This document shows, in pieces, positions 34,679 through 43,504 of a stretch of DNA of 64,000 nucleotides. Location of the stretch: positions 47,310,381-47,374,380 of the forward strand of contig NC_087065.1 of assembly GCF_963678635.1 (NCBI RefSeq), read 5' to 3'. The position numbers and the translations under genes are program-made. Each line of letters begins with the position of its first letter. The stretch's first letter is position 1. Below the pieces are notes generated by a model, which saw only the letters and a list, made by a program, of their open reading frames with translations, had not been told where the DNA came from and ran no database searches. The DNA is from Symsagittifera roscoffensis (taxonomy: Eukaryota > Xenacoelomorpha > Acoela > Convolutidae).

Positions 34679-34825
34679 ATGGCAGATCGTTTCTGGAAGT
34701 CTGTGCCGGCAGCATTTAAGAAACCCACACTCGATGAGCTCTACATGCGCTTGAGGGATCTTGATTATACGCAAGCGGACGAGAGACTGGCGGTATTGCT
34801 CAATGGCATCCTGCAACTGGAGTAG
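34679..34825 (+). CDS. Small 48-residue ORF, unit 1
   Basis: ATG at 34679 (context AGCAATGG) to TAG at 34823-34825. The product starts MADRFWKSVPAAFKKPTLDE and is helix-rich with balanced charges, unlike the chance frames nearby. It is conserved in unit 2 (40172-40318). It could be the N-terminus of the coiled-coil ORF that follows, separated by the stop. The function is unknown. Confidence 0.5.
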   Translation: MADRFWKSVPAAFKKPTLDELYMRLRDLDYTQADERLAVLLNGILQLE

Positions 34826-34858
34826 CAAGGAGAATGCAGGGAATCAGCAACAGAGGCT

Positions 34859-35326
34859 GTGTTAATTGTGGGTTTTAGCTTGGACGGGATCTCAAATCAA
34901 GAGCAAACCAGGTGGCTGTCCTGGAACGTTGACGGAGGCGTGAGGGGAATCGACCTGGCAAGGAAACCCAGCTTGAGTAACACTGCGGAATATGGCGCAG
35001 GAGAATTTCCCCTCCCAATCAAACCATTGGCAGGGACAGGGACCCATTTTACTAGCAAGGCGTCATCGATGATACGGTCCCAACAAACGGAGGAGTCGTA
35101 TCCAGATCTCAGCAACCTGAAAAGGGAGCTGGAAAGGTCCAAGAAGGAACAGGACAAAGCTAATCTGGATAGGGACCAAGCCATTCTTGATAGGGGCCAA
35201 GTCAAACCTGAGCGGGACCAAACAATTCTTGAGCGGGACCAAGCGATTCTTTATCGGGACGTGTTGAGGGTGGAACGACCGCAAAACAGAAATTGCCAGA
35301 AAGCGTGGCGAATTGCGACCAGATAA
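34859..35326 (+). CDS. Heptad-repeat coiled-coil ORF, unit 1
   Basis: An open frame without an early ATG (first ATG at 35069). From about 35100 it encodes a charged helix that becomes a regular seven-residue repeat: LDRDQAI, LDRGQVK, ERDQTIL, ERDQAIL, YRDVLRV. At DNA level these are 21-bp tandem repeats (about 35167-35275). Leu/Ile every seventh residue and Arg/Asp/Glu elsewhere predict a coiled coil. The frame shifts near 35285 and the helix appears to go on in frame 35293-35529 (IERLQRRQQEV). It may be a self-associating structural protein of the retroelement. Confidence 0.5.
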   Translation: MLIVGFSLDGISNQEQTRWLSWNVDGGVRGIDLARKPSLSNTAEYGAGEFPLPIKPLAGTGTHFTSKASSMIRSQQTEESYPDLSNLKRELERSKKEQDKANLDRDQAILDRGQVKPERDQTILERDQAILYRDVLRVERPQNRNCQKAWRIATR

Positions 35327-35529
35327 AATTGGAAATTGAACGACTTCAACGGAGACAGCAAGAAGTCGCGAGTGGCAAGGAGAGGAAGATGAAGACGACG
35401 ACTGAGCCGTTGACAACGAGATCGAGGTTTTTGTCCAGGATGGAAGTAGATGAAGCCCCCAGGTCGAGTGGTTGCTTCAATTTGGACCGCGTGGCCCAGG
35501 AGCATATGAATGAAGGCTCAGACACATGA
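35293..35529 (+). pseudogene. Continuation of coiled-coil ORF in another frame, unit 1
   Basis: This 78-residue frame continues the charged helix (KLEIERLQRRQQEVASGKER) and then becomes Thr/Ser-rich and less ordered. In unit 2 the same frame is cut by a nonsense change (ACT TAG at 40897-40899 where unit 1 has ACT GAG), showing that it is no longer maintained. Confidence 0.4.
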
Positions 35530-35715
35530 ATGCCATCTGAACCCGTCCCCTCCTTGAGAAATCTGGAATCGGATCGGATCAGACTTTTAATGGACACTGC
35601 GCTACCGGCGTTGACGCCCAGTTCAACCAGTGACAGTAAGGCTGGAGCAGGGACATCACGCCTCAAGGAGTTGCAAGAAAGGTAGCAGGCAAGGACTTCC
35701 GAGAATCCGGCACGT

Positions 35716-36312
35716 GTGGCAGCACCGATCACTTGGAGGGAATACCCAGTGAGGAGCGTCGTGATCTCGAGCTATAAGAAAAACACTGAAGGCTTTTATC
35801 ACCGATTTAACCTGGACGATAGAACGGTGGCGCATTGCGAGAAGAGAGATGCCTTCAAGGACGCATCTTGGGCTGAGTACTTTACACAGGATAGAATACC
35901 TGAGGGTACAGTCCTTATGATCATTGGGGAGAGTCTTATCCGGGTCCTGACGAGAATCCAATCGCATTGGTAAGTGAGGATCTTGAGTTTCTCCGGTGCG
36001 GCAATGCCCCAGATGCTGGCATCACTAGAGATGCTGGAGATGGGGAAATTCTATACAATCACCTTAATGATGGGGACCAATGATGTTTCTAGAGGTGAAT
36101 CAAGGAAAAAGATGAGATTGCAGGACAAGGTGAGCTGCATTCTTGAGGCGCTGAGGGTCTATTTTGATCCAGCAGTATTAACAATTTGCACTGTCCCCTA
36201 CAACAAGATGGCGGATCAGAATGCGATGAGCATGAATGAAAGGGTACGCCATATCAACGAGATCATCAGGCAAAACCAGAAAAGAAGTATCCTGGAGGCA
36301 TGGAGTTGCTGA
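35716..36312 (+). pseudogene. SGNH/GDSL-hydrolase-like ORF, unit 1 (one in-frame TAA)
   Basis: One continuous frame (35716-35973 and 35974-36312) is interrupted only by TAA at 35971-35973. The first part ends in GTVLMIIGESLIRVL, resembling block I of SGNH hydrolases (hydrophobic strand, then G-D-S with the serine). The second part has FSGAAMPQML (possible block II glycine) and LMMGTNDVSRG (block III G-x-N-D). The expected C-terminal D-x-x-H block is not visible before the end. The reading stops at TGA (36310-36312) inside a 73-bp duplication. SGNH esterases are known in ORF1 of some LINEs; here one sits in a gypsy-like accessory region. Enzyme activity is inference. Confidence 0.5.
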
Positions 36313-36392
36313 CTGGGTGCGCCATATCAACGAGATCATCAGGCAAAACCAGAAAAGAAGTATCCTGGAGGCATGGAGTTGCTGAATGGTGT
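36247..36392 (+). repeat. 73-bp tandem duplication inside the SGNH-like ORF, unit 1
   Basis: CGCCATATCAACGAGATCAT and the following bases at 36247-36319 are repeated at 36320-36392. The 73-base length breaks the reading frame. The same duplication is present in unit 2 (41740-41885), so it predates the 5.5-kb duplication. Confidence 0.9.
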
Positions 36393-36504
36393 GTTTTAGA
36401 GACATATCAACCTTCTTGAGTCGGATCTGCTGGAGGCTGGCCAATTCACTTTTGGTCCTCCCCCGAGGCCTTCCTCCTTCCCGACTAGGCCAGTCGCTGA
36501 TCGC

Positions 36505-37119
36505 TTGGGAGGAGGAGTCGGTTCTAGAGAAAGCTCGAGGAGTAGCAGCAGACATATCAACCTTCTAGAGTCGGATCTGGTGGGCTCGACACCCATGGGA
36601 AGCGACGAGGTGTTATCCTCGGTAGTGATGATGGACAACAAGAAGAAAGCCGGAGGCCCTAGAGAAACGAGCAAAGCCAGGTATCTGGAGCGAGTGAAAG
36701 ATCTGGACCTTGAGGATCTGGCCTGCAGACAGGAGCTAGTAGAGGTCTTGAGACTTAAGAATCCATCGCATGAGGACCTGAGCAATCACTACTGTGTGGA
36801 TTGGCTGAAAGCGCATCAAGCGCACTTCTATCGAGACAAGACCATGAAGACCGCTGTCTTGAGTGGAATTCCCAAGAGGTCTGTCATGGGGCCTGTCAAG
36901 TACAGGCCTCTCAAGGAGCTGGGTCAACCAGACCTCATAGTGGAATTGCCAGAAAATCGAACGAGGATAACCAGGATCAGAGTGGCGATTCCTGCGCAGT
37001 TGAGGGCGGTAGAGAAACTTCTAGAGCCGAAGAGTATGGGGCTTCCCGATACTGCTAAATGGTTCCGAAGCTGGCAGAAGACCCACGGTACAGGAGATCT
37101 CATGGGACCTCACAGCTAG
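36505..37119 (+). CDS. Unknown accessory ORF (DLDLEDLACRQEL), unit 1
   Basis: A 204-residue frame with a Ser/Arg-rich start (ESSRSSSRH), a short ATG-led part (PMGSDEV), a basic linker (NKKKAGGPRE) and then a helical region (YLERVKDLDLEDLACRQEL, WLKAHQAHF). The second half has RPLKELGQPDL and RVAIPAQLRAVEKLL. Composition and conservation in unit 2 suggest a once-translated protein. No family is recognised. It is preceded by the SGNH-like ORF and may have been fused to it. Confidence 0.45.
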   Translation: MGGGVGSRESSRSSSRHINLLESDLVGSTPMGSDEVLSSVVMMDNKKKAGGPRETSKARYLERVKDLDLEDLACRQELVEVLRLKNPSHEDLSNHYCVDWLKAHQAHFYRDKTMKTAVLSGIPKRSVMGPVKYRPLKELGQPDLIVELPENRTRITRIRVAIPAQLRAVEKLLEPKSMGLPDTAKWFRSWQKTHGTGDLMGPHS

Positions 37120-37234
37120 CCAAAACTTTGGCAGTTTACGATCGCTCGGATCCTGGAGCAGCAAGAGCACTCATCGTGGCGGGGCACACACAATCAGATG
37201 CCGAAGTTATTCCGAAGAAAATCAGATCCCGAAG

Positions 37235-37987
37235 TTGTTCTGGCCGAAAACGCTGTTGTACTTGCTACCAGGCGCGGAGTTGAATCAAATGTTGACTCTG
37301 ATAGTGGCGATAAAGTCAGAGACGCCGTGTGAACCAGAATTGTTGTTATTTGCGGAAATGAATGACCACCTACACGCGGCGGGATTACTTGAGCACTTGA
37401 GAAGTGGAGAACGGACGCCGAAGAAGATCTGGGAGGCGATCCAGACGTTGTTCGCGGCGATGAACCAAGTGCAGGAGTTGGTAGCCTCTCGACTGGGATC
37501 GAAAACAAAGGTGGTATTTGCATCATCAGCAGGCTACGCAGGCATGCCCACGGTTCTACAGTTTGTGCATGCGATGCTAATTCTGATAGCGGAAGGCAAC
37601 GGGTGGCGAATCCTGATGGCAGCCCCGAATCGTGAATTTGAGCCGGGAAACTTGAGACTTCTGAAGTCGGAAGTGGCGGCGGCATGGACAAATGTGTCTC
37701 ATGCTCTGAGGGGTTTTCACCAGCTAGCGGATATACTGATTGTGCTGGACGAGGTGCTCTGTCTTGAGATATCAAATCTGGCCACGCAGCTGAAGTTTAA
37801 GCCGGAGGTAGGGGATGATCATCCCGTATTCAGCCATTTGACCGCCAGTCTGTTGTTCCGGATCATGAACCTCACTATTACAGGCTCTACCAACAGCGCG
37901 AGAGGGCCCATCAACGATCGGAAGAACGTGGCTGGGATTGACAAGCAACTGGAGTTGATGGAAAATCGTCTGACTCAGGAAAGATGA
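37235..37987 (+). CDS. Second SGNH-like or related accessory ORF, unit 1
   Basis: A 250-residue open frame without a leading ATG, the longest intact frame of the unit. It reads as an alpha/beta protein: strand and turn LLPGAELNQMLTLIVAI, a strand-plus-loop LLLFAEMNDHL that recalls SGNH block III (G-x-N-D-H), a strand KVVFASSAGYAGMP and a strand RILMAAPNREFEPGN. Helices follow, and an ILIVLDEVL strand. The order of strands and the ND motif suggest an SGNH fold, but the nucleophile serine block is not obvious, so this is tentative. Preceding frame 37059-37283 (AEDPRY) probably belongs to the same protein with a frameshift. Confidence 0.4.
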   Translation: MFWPKTLLYLLPGAELNQMLTLIVAIKSETPCEPELLLFAEMNDHLHAAGLLEHLRSGERTPKKIWEAIQTLFAAMNQVQELVASRLGSKTKVVFASSAGYAGMPTVLQFVHAMLILIAEGNGWRILMAAPNREFEPGNLRLLKSEVAAAWTNVSHALRGFHQLADILIVLDEVLCLEISNLATQLKFKPEVGDDHPVFSHLTASLLFRIMNLTITGSTNSARGPINDRKNVAGIDKQLELMENRLTQER

Positions 37988-38011
37988 ATATGGCCGTTCC
38001 TGACACCGAGT

Positions 38012-38917
38012 TTGGAAAACGTGATGGGCACGACGAGGGAAAGCGCACCTCCCCTTATTAAACAGATATGGGAGTTTCTAGAGGAGCAGCTCGAGATCTC
38101 GGAGAAGAGGGAAATGACGCTAGGGACGTTTGTTACGTCAGCGAATGAGGTCACTATCGCCGGCTTCTGGAGAAAACATGCGAAGGGTGAACTAGGGACC
38201 AGGAAGACGCACGAAGTCTTCCTCGAGGTTTTTGTGTCTTTGCTGGGAAAAGAAATATATGGACAAAGTGTTCTACGCGGGAAATACCAACTTCGAGGCA
38301 TTTGTGCATCTCTTGAGCATATCCATTAACCTGCTGCTAGCCTTATATCTGGTGTATCCCAGGTATTTTTTCAACATGGGTCCTGCTTACATGTTCAGCA
38401 GAGGTGTGGAACCCTCAGAGTTGACGGGTATTTGGCATTGATACTCCTGACGCATAGAAACCTGGTGGCGTTTCATCGACTGATGAAGTATGGGGAACCC
38501 CTGTCGGTGAGAAAGGCCCACCAGATTCTGGAGAGGTACTCCTACAAGTGTGCTGCTGGGCTGAAGACTCTGCTAGTGGAGTACCTTTTGATGCAGATCC
38601 GACACTTGACGGGCGAGGAGAGAATTCCGAAGACTAGAGAAGAGATGACAGAGGTGAGCGGAGGTATACCTTTCTAGACCGATTTGTGTCTGGCCATGAG
38701 GGCTAAGGGAGGTAGTGACCTGCCTCTACGGGCCCGCCGTGACATACGCCTTCACGGTTCCACTGGTGGCGGCGTACCGACATTCAATAGTCCACGTGAG
38801 TCTGATCAGTATTTTGGACGGAACAGCGCTGAATTGGTGCGAGGAGGGGAACTTGAGAGCACGAATGAGTAAAATGGTGCTCTTTGGGAGGGTGACAGAT
38901 CCAGAGTTGATAGTGTT
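38012..38917 (+). pseudogene. Unknown C-terminal accessory ORF, unit 1 (several frame breaks)
   Basis: Frames 38012-38329, 38232-38441, 38432-38677 and 38684-38954 overlap in different registers. Each carries a segment of ordinary protein-like composition (IWEFLEEQLEI, a hydrophobic LLLALYLVYPRYFF, YKCAAGLKTLLVEYLLMQ). They look like one protein of about 300 residues broken by indels. In unit 1 the third frame ends at a TAG (38675-38677) where unit 2 has TTG. A possible membrane segment lies at about 38320-38360. The duplication junction cuts the ORF at 38917. Confidence 0.4.
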
Positions 38918-38920
38918 GTC

Positions 38921-39633
38921 CAACAAGTCGACATATCAGCAGGGAAACATCTGAAAGGAGGAAAATCTTTGTTTGGTTGGACGGCGACAGACCGACAATT
39001 GGACATACCACTTGATAATTTGAGCCCAGCAACATCGACGGGGACGTCGATAAATATTTTTGTCCGGGGAGTGGGGGTAGGATTTACCCACACAAAAAAA
39101 ATGATGATAAAGAAACTCAGGGAAAACAGAGAGACTAGCGGACTGGAACTGGATCAGGAAGAAGCCCAGCCTACCATCGGAAGAAACTTCAAGACCAAGT
39201 TACTGATGACAAGTGAGTACTCAGAGAACATCCTGATCACGGACAGTGACTTTACCTTGTCAGATAGGATCTGCGCAATCTGCATAACACTGGATATGAG
39301 TATTAACACCAGGTTGGAAGCCGATTTTTAAAAAAAAAGTACCAAAATGTGAAGTTTCTGTTCAGACAGAGACCAGGAATAGTGGGAACGGCCGCATTTC
39401 TACCTTCAGTTTCACAAGTTCCGGGCAAATACCTGTGCTTTTTGGTGACGAGAATCAGCGAGAGAAACATGATAAATCCGGAGCTTGTGATGTTGGCTTT
39501 GACACGGCTGAGGAATTTCCTGGTCGAAAGAGGGATAGGAGAGGTTTCCATGCCGGTCTACGATCCAAACAGGGACCGATTGAACCCTAGGGAACTGTAC
39601 GCCATTCTGCAGTGGTCTTTACAGAAACGGTAA
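38921..39633 (+). pseudogene. Macro-domain-like accessory ORF, copy 2
   Basis: The better-preserved copy. Frame 38969-39331 leads into the macro-like start (SDFTLSDRICAICITLDM, then a helix ending in EADF). After a frame break in the run TTTTTAAAAAAAAA (39326-39339), frame 39349-39633 continues with FLFRQRPGIVGTAAF, a strand KYLCFLVTRIS, a helix LALTRLRNFLVERG and a final strand-loop VSMPVYDPNRDRLNP. This order matches TARG1/Poa1-type macro domains (C-x-S-x-D, Y-x-x-x-L-x-T-K, S-M-P-x-x-G-C-G-x-D). The glycine-rich ADP-ribose loops are altered (MSIN for MGAG; YDPNRD for GCGLD), so binding may be lost or changed. Confidence 0.5.
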
Positions 39634-40171
39634 AGCTACACAAGAAGTACTACTTGAGCATCGCCTGAGCTTCGGGTGGACACGAGGGTTTTGAGTCAGA
39701 TGGACACGAGGTTCTTGAGTTAGGCAGTAAGGGGGGCATGCCTCAGGAAAATAGGTTTTAGTATGATTGGCATGACAATTGAAACAGAAATTTCAATTCG
39801 AACTATATGGTGCTAAAACATAAGGCGGATCTACATGTTTTTAATACCTAATTGAATTCTTTCATCAGAAACTGTCAGAATAACGTTTTAAGGGTACTAA
39901 GGGGGAGGTCTAGGCTGGTCATGAGCAAAGCATTGTTCTAAAACTCAATTTTATTTTCAGCTTGGTTTCGAATCAAAAACACAAAAACGATAATTGGATT
40001 GAAAATACACGAATAACGGAAACGAAAGACATCGAACAGCTTTTCACAATCGGTATTGAAGAAAGGTATCTCTTGAGTATTAATCTGGGAAGGGTATTTC
40101 TTGAGTTGATCTAGGTAAGGTATTACTTGAGCAAGGTGCTTCGAGAGAACTCTTGAGAAAGAAGCACAGCA
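39634..40171 (+). other. Non-coding spacer, unit 2
   Basis: The counterpart of 34135-34678, without a plus-strand frame and again dense in CTTGAG. It starts with a 7-base deletion relative to unit 1. Confidence 0.5.
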
Positions 40172-40318
40172 ATGGCAGATCGTTTCTGGAAGTCTGTGCC
40201 GGCAGCATTTAAGAAACCCACACTCGATGAGCTCTACATGCGCTTGAGGGATCTTGATTATACGCAAGCGGACGAGAGACTGGCGGTATTGCTCAATGGC
40301 ATCCTGCAACTGGAGTAG
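40172..40318 (+). CDS. Small 48-residue ORF, unit 2
   Basis: The copy of 34679-34825 with the same start, length and TAG stop. Conservation of the whole frame after duplication is uninformative because divergence is so low. Confidence 0.5.
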   Translation: MADRFWKSVPAAFKKPTLDELYMRLRDLDYTQADERLAVLLNGILQLE

Positions 40319-40351
40319 CAAGGAGAATGCAGGGAATCAGCAACAGAGGCT

Positions 40352-40819
40352 GTGTTAATTGTGGGTTTTAGCTTGGACGGGATCTCAAATCAAGAGCAAA
40401 CCAGGTGGCTGTCCTGGAACGTTGACGGAGGCGTGAGGGGAATCGACCTGGCAAGGAAACCCAGCTTGAGTAACACTGCGGAATATGGCGCAGGAGAATT
40501 TCCCCTCCCAATCAAACCATTGGCAGGGACAGGGACCCATTTTACTAGCAAGGCGTCATCGATGATACGGTCCCAACAAACGGAGGAGTCGTATCCAGAT
40601 CTCAGCAACCTGAAAAGGGAGCTGGAAAGGTCCAAGAAGGAACAGGACAAAGCTAATCTGGATAGGGACCAAGCCATTCTTGATAGGGGCCAAGTCAAAC
40701 TTGAGCGGGACCAAACAATTCTTGAGCGGGACCAAGCGATTCTTTATCGGGACGTGTTGAGGGTGGAACGAGAGCAAAACAGAAATTGCAAGAAAGCGTG
40801 GCGAATTGCGACCAGATAA
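40352..40819 (+). CDS. Heptad-repeat coiled-coil ORF, unit 2
   Basis: The copy of 34859-35326. A repeat here reads LERDQTIL after VKLERDQ, where unit 1 has VKPERDQ. Leucine keeps the heptad pattern, so the proline of unit 1 is probably a later change. Its continuation frame is truncated by a TAG at 40897-40899. Confidence 0.5.
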   Translation: MLIVGFSLDGISNQEQTRWLSWNVDGGVRGIDLARKPSLSNTAEYGAGEFPLPIKPLAGTGTHFTSKASSMIRSQQTEESYPDLSNLKRELERSKKEQDKANLDRDQAILDRGQVKLERDQTILERDQAILYRDVLRVEREQNRNCKKAWRIATR

Positions 40820-41208
40820 AATTGGAAATTGAACGACTGCAACGGAGACAGCAAGAAGTCGCGAGTGGCAAGGAGAGGAAGATGAAGACGACGACTTAGC
40901 CGTTGACAACGAGATCGAGGTTTTTGTCCAGGATGGAAGTAGATGAAGCCCCCAGGTCGAGTGGTTGCTTCAATTTGGACCGCGTGGCCCAGGAGCATAT
41001 GAATGAAGGCTCGGACACATGAATGCCATCCGAACCCGTCCCCTCCTTGAGAAATCTGGAATCGGATCGGATCAGACTTTTAATGGACACTGCGCTACCG
41101 GCGTTGACGCCCAGTTCAACCAGTGACAGTAAGGCTGGAGCAGGGACATCACGCCTCAAGGAGTTGCAAGAAAGGTAGCAGGCAAGGACTTTCGAGAATC
41201 CGGCACGT

Positions 41209-41892
41209 GTGGCAGCACCGATCACTTGGAGGGAATACCCAGTGAGGAGCGTCGTGATCTCGAGCTATAAGAAAAACACTGAAGGCGTTTATCACCGATT
41301 TAACCTGGACGATAGAACGGTGGCGCATTGCGAGAAGAGAGATGCCTTCAAGGACGCATCTTGGGCTGAGTACTTTACACAGGATAGAATACCTGAGGGT
41401 ACAGTCCTTATGATCATTGGGGAGAGTCTTATCCGGGTCCTGACGAGAATCCAATCGCATTGGTAAGTGAGGATCTTGAGTTTCTCCGGTGCGGCAATGC
41501 CCCAGATGCTGGCATCACTAGAGATGCTGGAGATGGGGAAATTCTATACAATCACCTTAATGATGGGGACCAATGATGTTTCTAGAGGTGAATCAAGGAA
41601 AAAGATGAGATTGCAGGACAAGGTGAGCTGCATTCTTGAGGCGCTGAGGGTCTATTTTGATCCAGCAGTATTAACAATTTGCACTGTCCCCTACAACAAG
41701 ATGGCGGATCAGAATGCGATGAGCATGAATGAAAGGGTACGCCATATCAACGAGATCATCAGGCAAAACCAGAAAAGAAGTATCCTGGAGGCATGGAGTT
41801 GCGGACTGGGTGCGCCATATCAACGAGATCATCAGGCAAAACCACAAAAGAAGTATCCTGGAGGCATGGAGTTGCCGAATGGTGTGTTTTAG
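41209..41892 (+). pseudogene. SGNH/GDSL-hydrolase-like ORF, unit 2 (one in-frame TAA)
   Basis: The copy of 35716-36312 with the same TAA (41464-41466) between the block I part (IIGESLIRVL) and the block III part (MMGTNDVSRG). The TGA that ends unit 1 is GGA here, so the frame runs on through the 73-bp duplication to 41892 and repeats the HINEIIRQNQK-type segment with shifts. Confidence 0.5.
41740..41885 (+). repeat. 73-bp tandem duplication inside the SGNH-like ORF, unit 2
   Basis: The counterpart of 36247-36392: two copies of a 73-base segment starting CGCCATATCAAC. Confidence 0.9.
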
Positions 41893-41997
41893 AGACATAT
41901 CAACCTTCTTGAGTCGGATCTGCTGGAGGCTGGCCAATTCACTTTTGGTCCTCCCCCGAGGCCTTCCTCCTTCCCGGCTAGGCCAGTCGCTGATCGC

Positions 41998-42612
41998 TTG
42001 GGAGGAGGAGTCGGTTCTAGAGAAAGCTCGAGGAGTAGCAGCAGACATGTCAACCTTCTAGAGTCGGATCTGGTGGGCTCGACACCCATGGGAAGCGACG
42101 AGGTGGTATCCTCGGTAGTGATGATGGACAACAAGAAGAAAGCCGGAGGCCCTAGAGAAACGAGCAAAGCCAGGTATCTGGAGCGAGTGAAAGATCTGGA
42201 CCTTGAGGATCTGGCCTGCAGACAGGAGCTAGTAGAGGTCTTGAGACTTAAGAATCCATCGCATGAGGACCTGAGCAATCACTACTGTGTGGATTGGCTG
42301 AAAGCGCATCAAGCGCACTTCTATCGAGACAAGACCATGAAGACCGCTGTCTTGAGTGGAATTCCCAAGAGGTCTGTCATGGGGCCTGTCAAGTACAGGC
42401 CTCTCAAGGAGCTGGGTCAACCAGACCTCATAGTGGAATTGCCAGAAAATCGAACGAGGATAACCAGGATCAGAGTGGCGATTCCTGCGCAGTTGAGGGC
42501 GGTAGAGAAACTTCTAGAGCCGAAGAGTATGGGGCTTCCCGATACTGCTAAATGGTTCCGAAGCTGGCAGAAGACCCACGGTACAGGAGATCTCATGGGA
42601 CCTCACAGCTAG
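41998..42612 (+). CDS. Unknown accessory ORF (DLDLEDLACRQEL), unit 2
   Basis: The copy of 36505-37119, 204 residues, with the same helical core and only a few residue differences (for example SSRHVNLLE for SSRHINLLE). Confidence 0.45.
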   Translation: MGGGVGSRESSRSSSRHVNLLESDLVGSTPMGSDEVVSSVVMMDNKKKAGGPRETSKARYLERVKDLDLEDLACRQELVEVLRLKNPSHEDLSNHYCVDWLKAHQAHFYRDKTMKTAVLSGIPKRSVMGPVKYRPLKELGQPDLIVELPENRTRITRIRVAIPAQLRAVEKLLEPKSMGLPDTAKWFRSWQKTHGTGDLMGPHS

Positions 42613-42727
42613 CCAAAACTTTGGCAGTTTACGATCGCTCGGATCCTGGAGCAGCAAGAGCACTCATCGTGGCGGGGCACACACAATCAGATGCCGAAGT
42701 TATTCCGAAGAAAATCAGATCCCGAAG

Positions 42728-43480
42728 TTGTTCTGGCCGAAAACGCTGTTGTACTTGCTACCAGGCGCGGAGTTGAATCAAATGTTGACTCTGATAGTGG
42801 CGATAAAGTCAGAGACGCCGTGTGAACCAGAATTGTTGTTATTTGCGGAAATGAATGACCACCTACACGCGGCGGGATTACTTGAGCACTTGAGAAGTGG
42901 AGAACGGACGCCGAAGAAGATCTGGGAGGCGATCCAGACGTTGTTCGCGGCGATGAACCAAGTGCAGGAGTTGGTAGCCTCTCGACTGGGATCGAAAACA
43001 AAGGTGGTATTTGCATCATCAGCAGGCTACGCAGGCATGCCCACGGTTCTACAGTTTGTGCATGCGATGCTAATTCTGATAGCGGAAGGCAACGGGTGGC
43101 GAATCCTGATGGCAGCCCCGAATCGTGAATTTGAGCCGGGAAACTTGAGACTTCTGAAGTCGGAAGTGGCGGCGGCATGGACAAATGTGTCTCATGCTCT
43201 GAGGGGTTTTCACCAGCTAGCGGATATACTGATTGTGCTGGACGAGGTGCTCTGTCTTGAGATATCAAATCTGGCCACGCAGCTGAAGTTTAAGCCGGAG
43301 GTAGGGGATGATCATCCCGTATTCAGCCATTTGACCGCCAGTCTGTTGTTCCGGATCATGAACCTCACTATTACAGGCTCTACCAACAGCGCGAGAGGGC
43401 CCATCAACGATCGGAAGAACGTGGCTGGGATTGACAAGCAACTGGAGTTGATGGAAAATCGTCTGACTCAGGAAAGATGA
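42728..43480 (+). CDS. Second SGNH-like or related accessory ORF, unit 2
   Basis: The copy of 37235-37987, a 250-residue frame that appears unchanged at protein level. The frame remains fully open in both units. Confidence 0.4.
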   Translation: MFWPKTLLYLLPGAELNQMLTLIVAIKSETPCEPELLLFAEMNDHLHAAGLLEHLRSGERTPKKIWEAIQTLFAAMNQVQELVASRLGSKTKVVFASSAGYAGMPTVLQFVHAMLILIAEGNGWRILMAAPNREFEPGNLRLLKSEVAAAWTNVSHALRGFHQLADILIVLDEVLCLEISNLATQLKFKPEVGDDHPVFSHLTASLLFRIMNLTITGSTNSARGPINDRKNVAGIDKQLELMENRLTQER

Positions 43481-43504
43481 ATATGGCCGTTCCTGACACC
43501 GAGT

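Larger units (their letters stand above)
33421..38917 (+). repeat. 5.5-kb tandem duplication, unit 1
   Basis: The segment starting CAACAAGTCGACATATCAGC (33421) and ending TGATAGTGTT (38917) is repeated head to tail at 38921-44410. The junction carries three extra bases (GTC). Start-to-start distance is 5500. Small indels, including a 7-base deletion near 39631, reduce the offset to 5493 further on. Identity is very high, with scattered substitutions, so the copies are real and recent rather than identical. Confidence 0.95.

Noticed and set aside
34445-34828. 127-residue minus-strand ORF in both units
   Set aside because: Overlaps the small plus-strand ORF and spacer; its near-identity between units only reflects recent duplication.
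37194-37775. 193-residue minus-strand ORF in both 5.5-kb units
   Set aside because: Shadow of the 250-residue plus-strand ORF; Ser/Pro/Thr-rich reading of its complement.
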